Assembly: GCA_017590115.1 (NCBI GenBank)
Contig: JAGGNK010015447.1
Coordinates: forward strand, 372,001-436,000
DNA from: Montifringilla adamsi
Lineage: Eukaryota; Chordata; Aves; Passeriformes; Passeridae
Length of the DNA stretch: 64,000 bases
Direction: 5' to 3'
Shown here: positions 33,160 through 45,632 of the stretch, piece by piece
How positions within the stretch are numbered: position 1 is the first letter of the stretch
Layout: each line of letters opens with the position of its first letter
Program-made: the position numbers and the translations under genes
Notes under the pieces: model-generated
What the model saw: the letters and a program-made list of their open reading frames with translations, nothing else
Told to the model about the DNA's origin: nothing
The model's database searches: none

Positions 33160-36119
33160 GTGCCTGCTTAAATATTTGGTCCCCTAATCTCAGCCTACCT
33201 TGGGAAGTGTTTGTTGTTAGGAAAACTCTCTATAATCCAACTACCTTGTTCCTTCAGGTCTTTTATTTCACTGCTCCAGCCAAAGGTGATTTTCATTTAA
33301 ATGTAGTAAACATAACAAGCCCTCTCATGAAATGTTAGAGGTCAACTGCACCCCTCATTTTATTTAGTGTGTATTTCTTTACTTCATTTAAAAGAAGAAT
33401 AGCAAAACCACAAGCTGAAACCCAATATCACCAAGCATTGAAAACAAAAGGGTGCTTACAGGATTGGAGTGCTGGGGAAAAAAACCACCATTTTATTTTG
33501 CAAAGCATTTGGAAAAGTGCATTTGATCTTTTTATTTCATTCCTTGGTGCCTGATATTTCAGCCATCTGCCATGGGCTTAATTCTCTGTGGTCCTACCAG
33601 CAAATGTGGAGTTTGTTCCTGGTGTTACTGCCCACCTACTGTGTGACATGGGCTGAAGTACATCTATATACTTGTGGTGCCTAAAGACACCCAGATGTAA
33701 AATGGCTGAAGAGGAGTATTTAATTTATATTTGTGAATTATGTTTATTCATTATATTTATGCATTATATGTATAGATTATATTTAATTTAGCTTGGTTCC
33801 AGAAGGCTTAATCATAAGGAGTCTCCTACCCAGAGTACCTAAATGAATGCTCTCTCTGCTCTCTTCAATGTTTTGTCCACCCATCCAAAATATGGCACAT
33901 TTATTTGTTTGAATTTTGTCATGCTAATATTTTTGCTAATACTTTTAAATTTGATTTCTATCTTTTTTTACAGCCCCCAGTTTTGGAATGTCCTTTGGAA
34001 CCATTTCTGTGGGAAGAACTGCAGGACTGTGCTGTTCTCTCACATCATGAGCCTCTAGCAAAAAAAGCTACTGCATAAATCAGTAAAAGAAACAAGAGGA
34101 AAGCTGTTTTGCTATAATAACTGTAAATTAACATGATTTGTCTTGTTAGATATTCTTCAGTTTTAATTTGTAATGATTTATATCTATTTCTATACTTTAT
34201 ATATTCAAGATAGGGACATTGATGAGTTTCTACTGTTTTGGACTTTTAATAAAATGACATGTGTTCATAAACTTCCATATTTCAAATGTTAGAATAACTT
34301 CATTTAAAAAAATACAAAAGTATTTTTATAAGGTATTTTTATAAAGTTTTTTATGCTTCTTATGAGAAGTATATATTTTAAAACCATAAACATGTTAATT
34401 ACCAGTATGCTGCTCCATAATCAGCCCTAATCAGGGGCACTAGGGACATTAAAAGGAGGAGGATAAATCTAACTCCAGTGCATTGCTGGGTGAACAGAAC
34501 CAAGAAGCTTTTTTTTCCCTTGCAACTGGAAATGAGAAACATGAACATAGACAACGTGATAAATAGAAATAAGAAACATGAACATAGATAACATGATAAA
34601 TAGCACATTGGTTGGGAACCTCATTGTTTGGGAAGCCTGTTATTACAGCAATAAAACCACAAAAAGTGCATCTGTAAATCCGATAAAATACATGTGTGTG
34701 TGTCTGTAACAATATTAAAGTAAACCTAGACAGAACTAATAAATATATTTAGCAGTGAAAAGAAAATCAGTAACTCACATATGTAATATGTTGTATGTGG
34801 ACTTCAATATCATGTGTTAATAAACAAAATAGCATCTCTCTTCCATTATTTGAATATACATAAATCAAATCTGAAAGAGCAAATACTTAAGTCTAGTACC
34901 TCAGTCTCCCATTTTGTGTAAAATTAAGTCTGCGTGTATTTCTGCATGAATGTTTAAGTATTAAAATGCACTGTTTTGATTATTGTGCCACCTGTGTATT
35001 TTCTTTTCTTTTCTTACATTTTGTTCCATTCCCACTGTTTGGAAAGGGAACCACACAGAATGGCAAGACACGGTGTTCTTGCCATGTTCTATTTTGCCCT
35101 GGAAAAGCAGGATCTGCCCCATCAAGCAGGATTACAGTACCAGAGGCATTTAGAATTGACTTTAGGAAGGGTGTGTACAGGTATGCTTTTATGAACCTGA
35201 TTTCAATGGGACAAGTTCATGAGCAGGATTATATTGGATTCAAAGCAGGACTTGAATATCCTCATATTTCAGTCTTTCAAAACCCCCACAGATCATTTCC
35301 TACTGCACAGCTCTGATAAAAACAGCTAAATATGGCTGGAATGTTACAGATGAGTTGTTTTTTAAGGCTGCTTGCTATAGGTTAAGTGGGAGAACAGCAG
35401 TTTTTCATTTATTCCTTTGTAGATCTGCAGCAAAGAATTCCAGAGAAGGATATAGATGTAGCAACAAACAGATGAAGCAGTTGGGATTTCTTGGTCTAGT
35501 GATATTTTGCAAGAATTATTAAAAAAAATTGAGGCATTTGCTCCAGATTCTTATCCAAACATTTATTTGTTTCAGCAGTTTCCACAGTAATTGGCCATTG
35601 CAAACACCCAGAGTGTTTTAGGGCTGGCATAATGGGCCTGCTCTTAATTTATAAAAATAAATCACAACTTAGATGTCACTTTGCAGTTTCATGTAGTAAA
35701 CCGATAGCCAGCTAGACAATCATAACAATATGGTAGCTAATTTTCTTTTTTTTTTTTTTCTTCAAGTAGTGGCAATGAAATTTCTTTTCACAGTTGACCA
35801 AACCCCCAAGACACCATGACAACATCAAGGCTGGCCAGCATAAGCCAATACTTTGGGTTGTCATCATTGCCAGTGTGGAAAATGGCTTCTGGTGAGCTGT
35901 ACATCACAGAAGTCTTCAAATTACATCCACACATGTACACATGCCATGTGATGAGTATCTTTCCAATGTGAAGCAATTCCCTGCTGTTAATGTCCTGAAG
36001 CTGTATGAACATCTTCCCCAAAATGGTACCAGGCAGCAGCCAGAGCTGACTGGAAGACAAGAATTTCCATTTTTATTAACATTTATTAACATCAACATTT
36101 GTTTTGTCCTGTTGGTTTG
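33160..36119. other. Long AT-rich stretch, few repeats
   Basis: About 3 kb with an AT-rich patch at 33720-33790, a 37-bp tandem duplication at 34529 and a T-run at 35746-35759. A 90-codon minus-strand ORF (35788-36060) has a mixed composition but no recognised family and no convincing splice sites at both ends. Confidence 0.45.
34529..34602. repeat. 37-bp tandem duplication
   Basis: Two copies, 34529-34565 and 34566-34602, share 'agaaacatgaacataga' and 'tgataaatag' and differ at three positions, all G/A or C/T. Confidence 0.93.
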
Positions 36120-36165
36120 AAAAAAAAAAAAAAAAAAAAAAAGCAAAAAAAAGCAAAAAAAAGCA
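36120..36165. repeat. Poly(A) tract with GCAAAAAAAA units
   Basis: More than 20 A followed by two units of GCAAAAAAAA. It could be the tail of an old plus-strand retrocopy, but nothing recognisable precedes it. The 153-codon minus-strand ORF 35916-36377 translates it as a phenylalanine run and is not a gene. Confidence 0.95.
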
Positions 36166-36368
36166 CACTGGGATAAAAACTGCATTGGAACAAAATCTCT
36201 CTGTCTTTGGAGAAATGAGAAATCCCAGCCCCAAAATTGTGATACACATTTAAATATTTGAGGGACAGACAGCACAGCTGAGACATTGAAGTACACCAAG
36301 GCTGTGTCCCCTGCTCTGTCTCCTCTGGCCACCTGGATGACTGCTGTGGCCTCTGGGATACAAAATGG

Positions 36369-37442
36369 TAGAATCATAGACTGTGCTGAGTTGGAAGGGA
36401 CCCAGAAGGACTATCCAGTCCAACTCCTGCACAGATACTCCAACAATCCCACCCTGTTCCTAAGAGCATTGTCCAAACATCCCTGGATCTCTGGCAGCCT
36501 TGGGGCTGTAACCATTCCTGGGGAGCCTGTTCAGTGCCCCACCACCCTCTGGGGGAAGAAAATTTCCTAAACTCCAACCTAATCCTTCCCTGACACAGCT
36601 CCAGCCGTTCCCTGGGTCCTGTCCCTGGTCACACAGAGCAGAGATCAGGGCCTGCCCCTCCTCTTCCCTCACAAGTGAGCTCTGGCCTCAGTCTCCTCCA
36701 GCTGAACAGCCCAAGTGCTCTCAGCTGCTCCTTGTGTGGCTTCCCCTCCAGGTCCTTCACCATCTCCAAAACCCTACTTTGGATACTCTCTAACAGCTTT
36801 AGGTCTTATAATGTGGCACCCAAACCCACACACAATATTCAAGGTTAGGCTGCCCCAGCCCAGAGCAGAGTGGGACAATCCCCTCCCTGGCCTGGCCGGT
36901 GATGCTGGGCCTGGTGCCCCAGGGACAGGGCTGTCCCTTCTGGCTCCAGGCCACTGCTGGCCCATGTCCAACTGGCCATTAACCCCCAGGTCCCTTTCCA
37001 CAACACTGCTCTCCAGTCTCTCATTCCCAGTCTGTCTGTACATCCAGGGCTGTCCCATCCCAGGTGCAGAATCCAGCTCTTTCCTTTGTTAACTTCACAC
37101 CGCTGGTGACTGCCCAGCCCTGTCATTTGTCCAGGGCTCTCTGCAGGGCCTCTTCACCCTTGAGGGAGTCAACAGCTCCTCCCAGTTTTTATCATCTGCA
37201 AGCTTACTTGGTATCCCTTGCTGTCCTGCATTCAAGTCCTTTATGAAGCTGTTGAAGAGAACTGGGCTTAAGATGGAGCCCTGCAGAACCCCATCAGTGA
37301 CAGGTCCCTGGTCTGATGTCACCACAGTCACTGTCACCCTCTGTGCCCAACCTGTGAGCCAGTTACTCCCCCAGCACACCATGTTTTTATCCAGCTGTGG
37401 GTTGGACAAAATCAACGTGTTGTCCTCATTAATAGACTCCAA
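36369..37442 (-). mobile_element. CR1 LINE, ~1.07 kb, with decayed ORF2 end
   Basis: The longest CR1 in the window. The left edge carries the complement of the tail ('tagaatcatagactgtgctg') and the 3' UTR fills roughly 36369-36850. To the right the minus strand encodes the C-terminal part of CR1 ORF2. In one open frame (37442 to 37095) are NWLTGWAQRV, a GVLQGS motif (RT motif B is normally G-x-PQG, so the Pro is changed), VLFNSFIKDLNAG and ADDK at 37199-37188, equivalent to the catalytic Y/FADD box of the reverse transcriptase. The next part (ILHLGWDSPGC) is in another frame, so the ORF is broken by a frameshift. 5'-truncated inside the RT domain and not functional. Confidence 0.92.
37095..37442 (-). 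pseudogene. CR1 ORF2 reverse-transcriptase remnant
   Basis: A 115-codon open segment inside the CR1 above. It matches the CR1-type RT region from about the NWLxGxAQRV block to the stretch after the ADD catalytic aspartates. ADD is intact but the upstream PQG proline is Leu, the N-terminal two-thirds of ORF2 is absent, and the reading continues in a different frame downstream. It is a fossil of the LINE, not a host gene. The 5' boundary is uncertain because the first ~15 codons do not clearly resemble CR1. Confidence 0.85.
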
Positions 37443-39196
37443 ATTATTTTTATACCATCAAAATCAATGTCCATCAAAGCAAACACTGCTTGTTGCAGTG
37501 ACACTTTCTAAACCAACTGAAAAACCTCCATGACAACAAAAAGTATCAGTTCCTCACAACAGGACCACAGAATCCATGATCTCTGTATTTCTGCGTGAAA
37601 AATAAGACAAACTTTATTCAATGCATCTAAAGTTAGTAAAAAAAAAAATTTAAATCTTTTGCACCTGGATGAACTTTTCAACAGCAGATAAAGGATAGAA
37701 ACAACCATTCCTGCCATTTTTCACTAAAAAGAATTCTGTTTCTGAGCTCACAGAGATGTTTTTGTAGGGAAGCAAACCTTCAGAATGTACACCTTGAAAA
37801 AGGACTTTTTTTTTTTTTTTTTGTTCTATTGCGTACTGAAGCACACTGACCTGATACAGGTACAGGTTTTATAGCTGATTACAATCTTGTCACCCATATA
37901 CTCCTCCAAAATATTGAACTACTCTTTTTCATCTCAATTCAAATGGAAAAATATGGGACCTTTTAAAACCTGTATTAACTTTATATTTTATGCTTGGTAA
38001 ACCAAATTTTATGGGGGTTTTCCAGTAGCTTGTTTCTCTTTTCCAGAATAAGCTGGCATTATATTTCCCTATATAGCACTTGCTTCTGTTTCTGCTCAGA
38101 GTTTAACTTACTCCTACTGCTAAGTTGTATTCTTCAAGTTTCATTTCAATTTCTGATTGTTAACAAGGAAGGTGAAATGTAGTTTTTGAAGCAGATTATT
38201 CTGTATCATCCTCCTGAGATGACTTTGCAAAGCTTTCCCACCTCTGTTGGTGGCTGCTGCCACGTTTAAGATACCAGAACATGACATGTAACCTGTTTTC
38301 TACTTAACTCTTTTGTGCTTAGATGAGTGAAATTGTCCAAAAACTCAAGCTAAACCCATCTGCCATTCTGCTAGTGCTCCAAAGGTGCTGCTCTCAGCTG
38401 TCTCTCCTTCTCTCACTGTGTGGGGCAAGCTCTTGCTTGAAAGACACCCAGCCAACAGCCAGTTTTGAACCTCAGACAGAAAATGGGACACCTGAAAGCC
38501 AGACTGGGAATAGCAGGTCCATGGATTTGAGAGGTGAATGAGAAGGGATGCACCAGAAAGGACTAGCATAATGCAAAGTTTTTATTTTCACCTACAGTTC
38601 AGAAGCAGAGGGAAAGCAGTTGAATCCAAAGTCAGTAGATTTAAAACTGATAAAAGCAAAAACATATTTCAGCTGAAGTCTAATTAGCTACTTTTTATCT
38701 GTATCTATTATACACAGGGGAAAAAAAAGAAGAGAAAAAATAAAAACTAGTAACAGAATAGTGAATTATTCTCACATTAGAAAATATAACCAAATATATA
38801 CCCCAGAAGAATCTAGCTTAAATAAAAAGTCAGACTTATAAAGCTACTTTAAAGCTTATTAAGTCAGGTATTAATAGAATAATTCAATTTTTATAATACT
38901 AATGGATAAGTGTTTAAAAATGTATCTTTCACATTTTATAGTTGGTATGAAGGGAAAACCTTAAATCTAATACAGTCTTTAAAGACACTTGTTTTTGAAC
39001 ATAGAATTCTCAGAATAATGAACAGTCAGGATAATAATCAGTCAAGATAAGGAATGCATTGATGTGTATATGAGGAGTAAAACTGTGTGAGAAACAGAGG
39101 ATTAGGCCCCATTCACTTTTAATTTTTTTTTTTTTTTTAATATTTAAAATCGTGATTTTAAGCAATGGTAAAAAAATCTACTAAAACGTAGGCTGC
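37443..39196. other. Unique AT-rich DNA, no gene seen
   Basis: It contains T-runs at about 37808-37822 and 39123-39138 and an A-rich patch near 38720-38740. No exon or other element recognised. Confidence 0.5.
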
Positions 39197-39700
39197 CACA
39201 GACTTTAAGAAGTCACCCAGTCCATTTTTCTACCCTGGGCAGGGTTACATATAAGCAAACTTCAGTCTCATAACTCACCTGGCAAATGTTTGTCTAAATC
39301 GTTCTTTAAGCCTCTACAAATTCCCAGAGCAAGCTAATCCAGCCCTTCACTATCTTGCCATTAAAAAGCTGGGTTTTTTTCCCTAATTCCCACTCTCTTT
39401 CTGTTGAGGCAATTCAAACACATCATGTCTTGTTCTGTTCCTGGTGGCTGTTATCATGTCTCTGCACATTCTTCCCTTCCCTAGACTAAACAAACCCAGC
39501 TCCTCTGCTCTTGTCTCACTAACTGTGTTTTCTGAACCTATAATAACTCTTGGTGTTCATCTCTGGGTCTTTGCCAGTTGGCAAGGGGCATTTCTCCAGC
39601 TGTTACCTGCACTTAGCTGGACACAGGGTCCCAGATGGAGCTTTATCCATATGGGAAAGAGGTATTACTTCCCATACCTTCTGTAGCACTCCTCATAGGG
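39197..39700 (-). mobile_element. Ancient CR1-like LINE, antisense
   Basis: A highly diverged CR1 in reverse orientation. Matching words are scattered along ~500 bp in the right order: 'agtcacccagtccatttttc', 'ctggcaaatgtttgtctaa', 'ctgttatcatgtc' (39448-39460), 'agactaaacaaacccag' (39483-39499), 'tcatctctgggtctttgcca' and 'agctggacacagggtcccag'. The wording resembles the older CR1 type I recall from turtle and crocodile genomes, not the young avian type elsewhere in this window. It would be an insertion predating most bird-specific CR1 activity. Edges are approximate. Confidence 0.75.
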
Positions 39701-42700
39701 GATTCCTTTTTTCATCAGGATGGATCTGCTGACTCACAAATTCCCTTTTTTAGATTTGTTGCCTATTCAGTTGTTCCACACCTTGTATTTGTCCCCATGA
39801 CTCTCAGAAATTGTTGGGTTTTTTTTATTTTTTAATTTGAAAATTGAAAAGATGAGAGGGTCCCATGCAAAATAGGAATTGTACATGTGTTTGCAATTAT
39901 GGAAAGACAGAAAAAAAAATTTGCACATGAAATTAAATTTGTTTTCACCACTCCACAGTTACCATTTGCAGTCTCTAATATTTTGTTATAAGTGGCGACC
40001 ATAAAGTGATCTTTGGTACAAATTACTTCATTCTGGAAATGTTTGTATTTTGATGTAATTAAAAAAAATCAATGAGTTCTTACTTAATATTCATAAATAA
40101 AAAGAAAAAAATATGGGATCTTTGGGCAAATGAATAAATAGAAGAACTTCAGGGAAAAAAAAAAAGTGATGTGTGGGATTTCCAGTGTTGTCTAGAAAAT
40201 TCAGGAAAAGAACTGCATTTTCTTCACATTCTCTTAAATTTTTCAGACTAAAATTTGTCATTCTCTTCAAATAAGGAAATGAGAAAAAGTCTGTATCTAT
40301 AAAGAAATTATTCACAAGTCTTCCTCTTTCCTCAGAATGTGAATCATCCGATGATCAGTACACCTGAAGCCTGCCACCCTGGTGTTCCAGGATTTATGGC
40401 TGAGCTCTCTCAATACCAATTTCTGGCCAAGCCTTGCTTCAAGACTACAGCACTTCCATTGCCTTGCTGCTCCAGTTTCTGATCATATAGTCGAGTTTCT
40501 ACTCCAACTTTTCTCTCAGGAAAGACTTTGGATATTCTTCTGTCCCAGCCACCAATTTATTGAAATTTGCAGTTTAAATTAAAACTTTAAACTTAAACTT
40601 AAAACTTCTTAAAACTGAAGTAATCTGTCAGATGTAGCTGAAATTTGAAAAGAGTTTTGAGATTGTGAAGAGAAAGGACAATAGCAGACATCAAACATTT
40701 TGTTAACATCAATCTTATCCCCACAGAAAATCAAGCCAGAGTCTCTGCTCTCTAAGCACTATCACACATCTTCCTACAAAAAACCTGCTTTGTTCAGGCT
40801 TTCTTGAAATAAATGGCAACAAAAAAGGAACTATAATTCTTGCTATAAAAGAAACTTTTAGAGGGTCTGGGTGTGAGAGGAAACCAAGGAAAAGTTTTCC
40901 ATTAGCCAGAGAGAGTTTGGGTAAAACTTTTACGAACACTGACAAAAGGGGTAAAAGGAAAACCAAAATTTCATGCTTAATTGCAGCTAGCATCACTGAA
41001 ATTCCTACCTAAGTCACTCTGCAGAAAGAGCAAAGACATTATATCATTTATTATATCAGCAAAGACATCACTATCATTTAGATATCAGTGATGATACTGT
41101 AGAAGAATGAACAGGATAGAATTTGAGCTGTTCAAAGATTGATTTTATGTCTTAGACTTTAAATAATTTGAACATTTTGGTCATTTCCCTCTCTTCATTT
41201 AGAGCTATCGAGAACTCTCAGGCATCAAAAGCAAGCTGTGGAAAACACTGTGAAAATTTATGAGATTTCAACCTGGATATTTTCTGTGTTCATATGTCTG
41301 AAAAGTGAAGCAATAACTTGTTTGTCAGTTTTCAGATCCAATGTATTTTATTTTTCAAAATAAACAAAACCCAGTCCTCATCTCTGTCCTTCCAAACCAA
41401 GGAACTGACAGAGTTGTAATTAAATATATTTCCACTTAAACATTTATTCCTGAGGGAAAAGAATTTTTAAAAAGAGAGAGAGGAGAAATAAATTAGCAGA
41501 AGTATCTCTGATCTGTTTTGAACTTGGTCATCATTAATTGTGTAATTTTTCCTACCTTCTTGTTTTGCCAAGGTCCCCTCTTGTCTTTCCTTCAGAAATT
41601 CCTCACATTATTTCAACAGCAGTTCCTAGTTTATTAATTCAGGCTTAGGTATCCAGTTCTTTTAAAACAGGGTTCTCTCAATCATTTTTCTGGTCAGAAA
41701 AGTAGCCTTCTTCTCAAATAGTATTTTTTTTTCTTCTCCAAAGCAAATTCCCCAGTATTATATTTCCCTATCAGAGAACAAATACAAATTCTTCCTCCTT
41801 CCCCCCCTCAACAACAGCCCATTGATTTCATGCATGCTTTCCCAGAAAATCCAAGCAGCTTCACATTCTCCCTGCCCCCAAATCCATCAGGTTTCCCATT
41901 CCCACAGTCTACTCCAGGCCCTCTGAATGGACCACACTTCTGATTCCCAAGGACTCCATAAAGAGCCCAGGAGTGAGGTGTCCTTCCTGGCAGCTCTGCT
42001 GTGTCACAGCAGCAGCGTGACAGTGGCAGCAGATGGGCTGCCTTGAAACCTCTGTTAACAGCATGATGTCTCAACCCAGCCCTCCCGTGGGGATCCAATT
42101 TTTTGGCTGCTTAGCAGGTTGAAAAGGGGAAGAATCCAACCTCCCTCACTCCTATGCATGAGACATGAAAGAAAAACCTTTCCCTGCCTCACTGATTTCA
42201 GGCTGGCTGAAGTCCTTCCTATCATGCAGGCAGCACAGGCTGCCCATCTTCCTGTCCTGAAGGTAAATGAGTGATTTATATTCCTAATATTATTATATGG
42301 ATGTCAGTTCAGGCAGGTTCATGCAAGGCAAGACAATAGCTGTTAGGGAATTTGACTGAAAAATTGAGGTGATTTCATTTACCCTCATGGCAGAAACAAA
42401 GATCATGATTGGCAGTTACTTCAGGGAACAGCTCCCTGAAGGAGAGCCCTTTAATACCCTCTCAAAGTAATTAAATAACTTCTTATTTGATCACCCAAAG
42501 TTGGCATGCAGAAATCCATAATAAACCTAGGATGCTACATTTTCTTAATAAATATAACTTAATGAGCTTTTTCATCCCTGTAACACTTAATACTTACGCA
42601 CAAAAAATTATTTTACTTGGAGTTGTATAATGAAATAAAAGTAATTTCTTACAACACTATTCTGGTACAAACACCAATTTGTTGTCTCCTTTCTCTGATT

Positions 42701-43743
42701 GGGAAACACACTCCAGTTCTGATAAACTGAGGGAGCATAAAATAGTTACAAACTAATCCTTGTGGACTGGGAACTCCCAAGATTTCTTGTTCCCCTCCCC
42801 CTTGGCAAGAATTAAAGACTTCCTCTTTCACATGGCAAATCTCCCTTTTCCCACATATTTGGTGTCAGAGCTGTGTTTCACTAGGCCTTACAAATTCAAA
42901 TTCCTTCAGGTCTTTTTTTCCTTCAGTAAAATCCATATGTACTGGCAATAGGAGTAGCAAGAATATCCATTCTCTTCCATCATTCTCCTCCTGTCCTTCT
43001 CTGTCAAGGCAGTCGGTTCTTTCCTTGCATGGACACAGCTCAAGAGTTTGCTTTTAATAGTTCCCATCCTTTTCCCTTATGTGTCACCTCTCCCACTGCA
43101 CATTCATAACTCTCCAACTGGATCCTTTAAGAACCAAAGATGCACAAATCTATATAGCTGAGCTTTCTGTGAATTCCCTGTATGAAATTTTCTATGAAAT
43201 TTCATTATTTATATTAAATGTCCCCTATGAAATCAATCATGGTGGTTTTGGTGGTTTTGTAAAGTTTGCTGTCCAATTAGTCATAGCTAGACTTTTACTA
43301 TGTGAAATGAAAAATAATTATCTCTTCCATCACCCTTCCTGATGTTTTTGGTGAGATGAAGCTGGACAGGAGGTGAAAGCTGGCACGTCCTGCAGCTCAC
43401 CTGAACAGAGAGTGTCCTTCCAAGGCAGCTTCTGAAGGAGAATCAGTGGGGATGTTTAAAGGGGTGTCAAAGGTGGCACCTCAGGTAGGAGATGCTACCT
43501 TAGCTGATTCCAAATGCCAGTCCTCACGTGGAACCAGCCTTGCCTTGAGGCTGCAATTCTTCTGCAGAGGCAAAGCTTGCCTCTTCCAGGATGCAATTCA
43601 CCTCTTCAGTAAAGACTTCTGAACAGGATTGAACAGGTGTTGAGACTGCACTTCCTTCAGAATGGGTCATCCTGGCAATGGGTTTTACTGGGAAAAATTG
43701 TCCCACTTTCTGCATTAACACCCTCACAGACGGCAGCTTTACA
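39701..43743. other. Long stretch without recognised elements
   Basis: About 4 kb of AT-rich DNA with a few minor repeats, including 'aaactt' words near 40570-40615 and the 29-bp duplication at 41030. The part from 41800 to 42110 is richer in GC, but its 96-codon minus-strand ORF shows no family features. No gene could be supported. Confidence 0.45.
41030..41087. repeat. 29-bp tandem duplication, diverged
   Basis: Copies at 41030-41058 and 41059-41087 both begin GCAAAGACAT, contain ATCATTTA and end ATATCA. Several differences show it is old. Confidence 0.82.
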
Positions 43744-44259
43744 GTATCATCAAATCACAGAATTTTTATCACTGGAAAAGGCCTCCAAGACCATCAAGCC
43801 CAACCCGTGACCAATCCCCACCTTGTCAACCAGACGAGAGCATTGAGTGCCACATTTGTCAGTGCCTTGGATACCTCCAGGAATGGGGATTCATCACCTC
43901 CTTGGATTCACCACCCCCTTCCAGTGTCTGATAGTCCTGTGAAGACATCTTTCCTGATGTCCAACCTGAACTCCCCTGGTGCAGCTTGAGGCCATTTCCT
44001 CTCATCCCGTCCCTTGTTCCCTGGGAGCAGAGCCCTATCCCCCCCAGCTGTCCCCTCCTGTCAGGGAGTTGTGCAGAGCCAGGAGGTCCCCCCTGAGCCT
44101 CCTTTTCTCCAGGCTGAGCACCCCCAGCTCCCTCAACCCCTCTCCCAGACCCTTCCCCAGCTCTGTTCCCTTCTCTGGACACGCTCCAGCCCCTCAATGT
44201 CCATCTTGCAGTGACAGGCCTAGAGCTGGGCACAGGATTAGTGGTGTGGCCTCACCAGT
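43744..44259 (-). mobile_element. CR1 LINE 3' fragment, antisense
   Basis: About 515 bp of CR1 in reverse: 'atcaaatcacagaattttta' at the 3' end, 'ccaagaccatcaagcccaac', 'ctttcctgatgtccaacctg', 'cgtcccttgttccctgggag', 'cttttctccaggctgagcac', 'ttctctggacacgctccagc', 'aggcctagagctgggcacag'. Same subfamily type as 4642, 18722 and 62764 and the longest of them. Minus-strand ORFs here are non-coding 3' UTR. Confidence 0.93.
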
Positions 44260-45557
44260 GCGCCTCAAAGCTCCCAAAGCTCCTCCTGGATGCTCTGCCA
44301 CTCCAGAGCAGCTCTGTGATGTTCCCTGCTACATGCCAAACCTGCAGTCTGGACTGTGAGTGGCCTCACTGAGATGGAAAGGTGTTGGCAGGGAAAAATC
44401 TTCCATTGCTCTTTTCAAAGCACCATGGCTGTGCCAGAGCAAGAGCCTTGAAATGGAGCACATAGTTTAATCTGCCTTTGACGTGTTTGTTTTTAGCCCA
44501 GTTGTTTCTTATTAGAAAGCACTTTCATTTCTTGTAATAATTTATCAGCACTTCTGTGTGAGCACAGTGTTTAAAAGAACACTCTGACCATCACCTTCAG
44601 TCATCAGCTGTTCTTCCATTAAGAAAAAAAATCCTCCTGTGTTGAAATAAATGGTGAGATGTCTGAATCTGGAGGACACATATTTAAAAGGTGCATTTGG
44701 GGTTATGTAATTTTATTAGCCAAAATCACGTGCACCCTGATTTACAACATTCATTATAATATTTAGAAATTTGTGTAAGGAAACAGAATCAAACACTAAC
44801 TTACAGATCTCTACAGTGTGTGTTTCATGCAAGTCTGCTCCCTGGCACATTTTTGGCTCAGGCCAGCTATCCTTGGTGTGGTTCAGGGAAGCTCACAGCC
44901 CAAAACCTGCATTCAGTAGGGATTCTGCCACGCTTTTCGTGGGAGGAAGAAAGCTCAAGGCCATTTGCAAAGAACCAGATCATAGCACTTGGCCCATGAG
45001 CCAAGGCTGGGGTACCAGTCTGAGGCTGGGTTTTTTGGCAGTACAGACCAGATCTCCATTCTATGTAATGTGGTTTTGTATTACTCCTGTGAAAAATAAA
45101 ATATAAATAAAATATCCTTTTATTAAAGGACATTTACAACACTGCACTTAGTGTGTTCATTGGTTGCATTTTTCCTCTGCTCACTTTCAGAGATTTTTCT
45201 TTTTTTTTTTCTTTTTGCAGAAGAATTTAGCAGAGCCAGCAATCCACTGGATTTTGGGAGAGTGTGGGATGAGTTCTGGACTGATTTACTGCACTGCAGA
45301 ATGTAGAATCCTTTGGTGTTAGTCAGGTGACATAAGATCACAGAACTTAGAACCAGTGTATTCTTAATGTCTGTTGTCTGATAGTTTGCTTAATGCCCAT
45401 ATAAAGAGATTTTTTGTTTTAAACCCCTTGTGTCCAACTGGATAAGAATATTTTACCTTCAGATATTACACAATAACATTTTACATGCAATTTATGAGTG
45501 TGAGAGATTCAATGGGGTCACGAAGTAATATTTTTATATTTTCCTGTGGTTTGTTCT

Positions 45558-45559
<2 letters not shown>
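44260..45559. other. Unique DNA, no feature seen
   Basis: Sequence between a CR1 and a long T-tract, with a shorter T/C-rich run at about 45198-45215. No gene recognised. Confidence 0.5.
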
Positions 45560-45602
<43 letters not shown>

Positions 45603-45632
45603 GGTTTTTTTTTTTTTTTTTTTTTTTTTTTT
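45560..45632. repeat. Very long T-tract (T42-GGG-T28)
   Basis: 42 T, three G, then 28 T. This is the longest homopolymer in the window. On the minus strand it could be a poly(A) tail, but no LINE or processed gene copy is recognisable next to it. Such a tract is also a common place for sequencing error. Confidence 0.96.

Noticed and set aside
32743..33338. Two ORFs with the same N-terminus, suggesting a paralogous gene pair
   Set aside because: The similarity is fully explained by the 293-bp tandem duplication of non-coding DNA.
35788..36060. 90-codon minus-strand ORF considered as an exon or retrocopy
   Set aside because: Composition is fairly protein-like, but no family is recognised and no convincing acceptor/donor pair bounds the frame.
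35916..36377. 153-codon minus-strand ORF
   Set aside because: It reads through a poly(A)/poly(T) tract that yields a phenylalanine run; low-complexity artefact.
43859..44359. Gly/Pro/Ser-rich ORFs on both strands
   Set aside because: They lie mostly within CR1 3' UTR sequence, which is non-coding.
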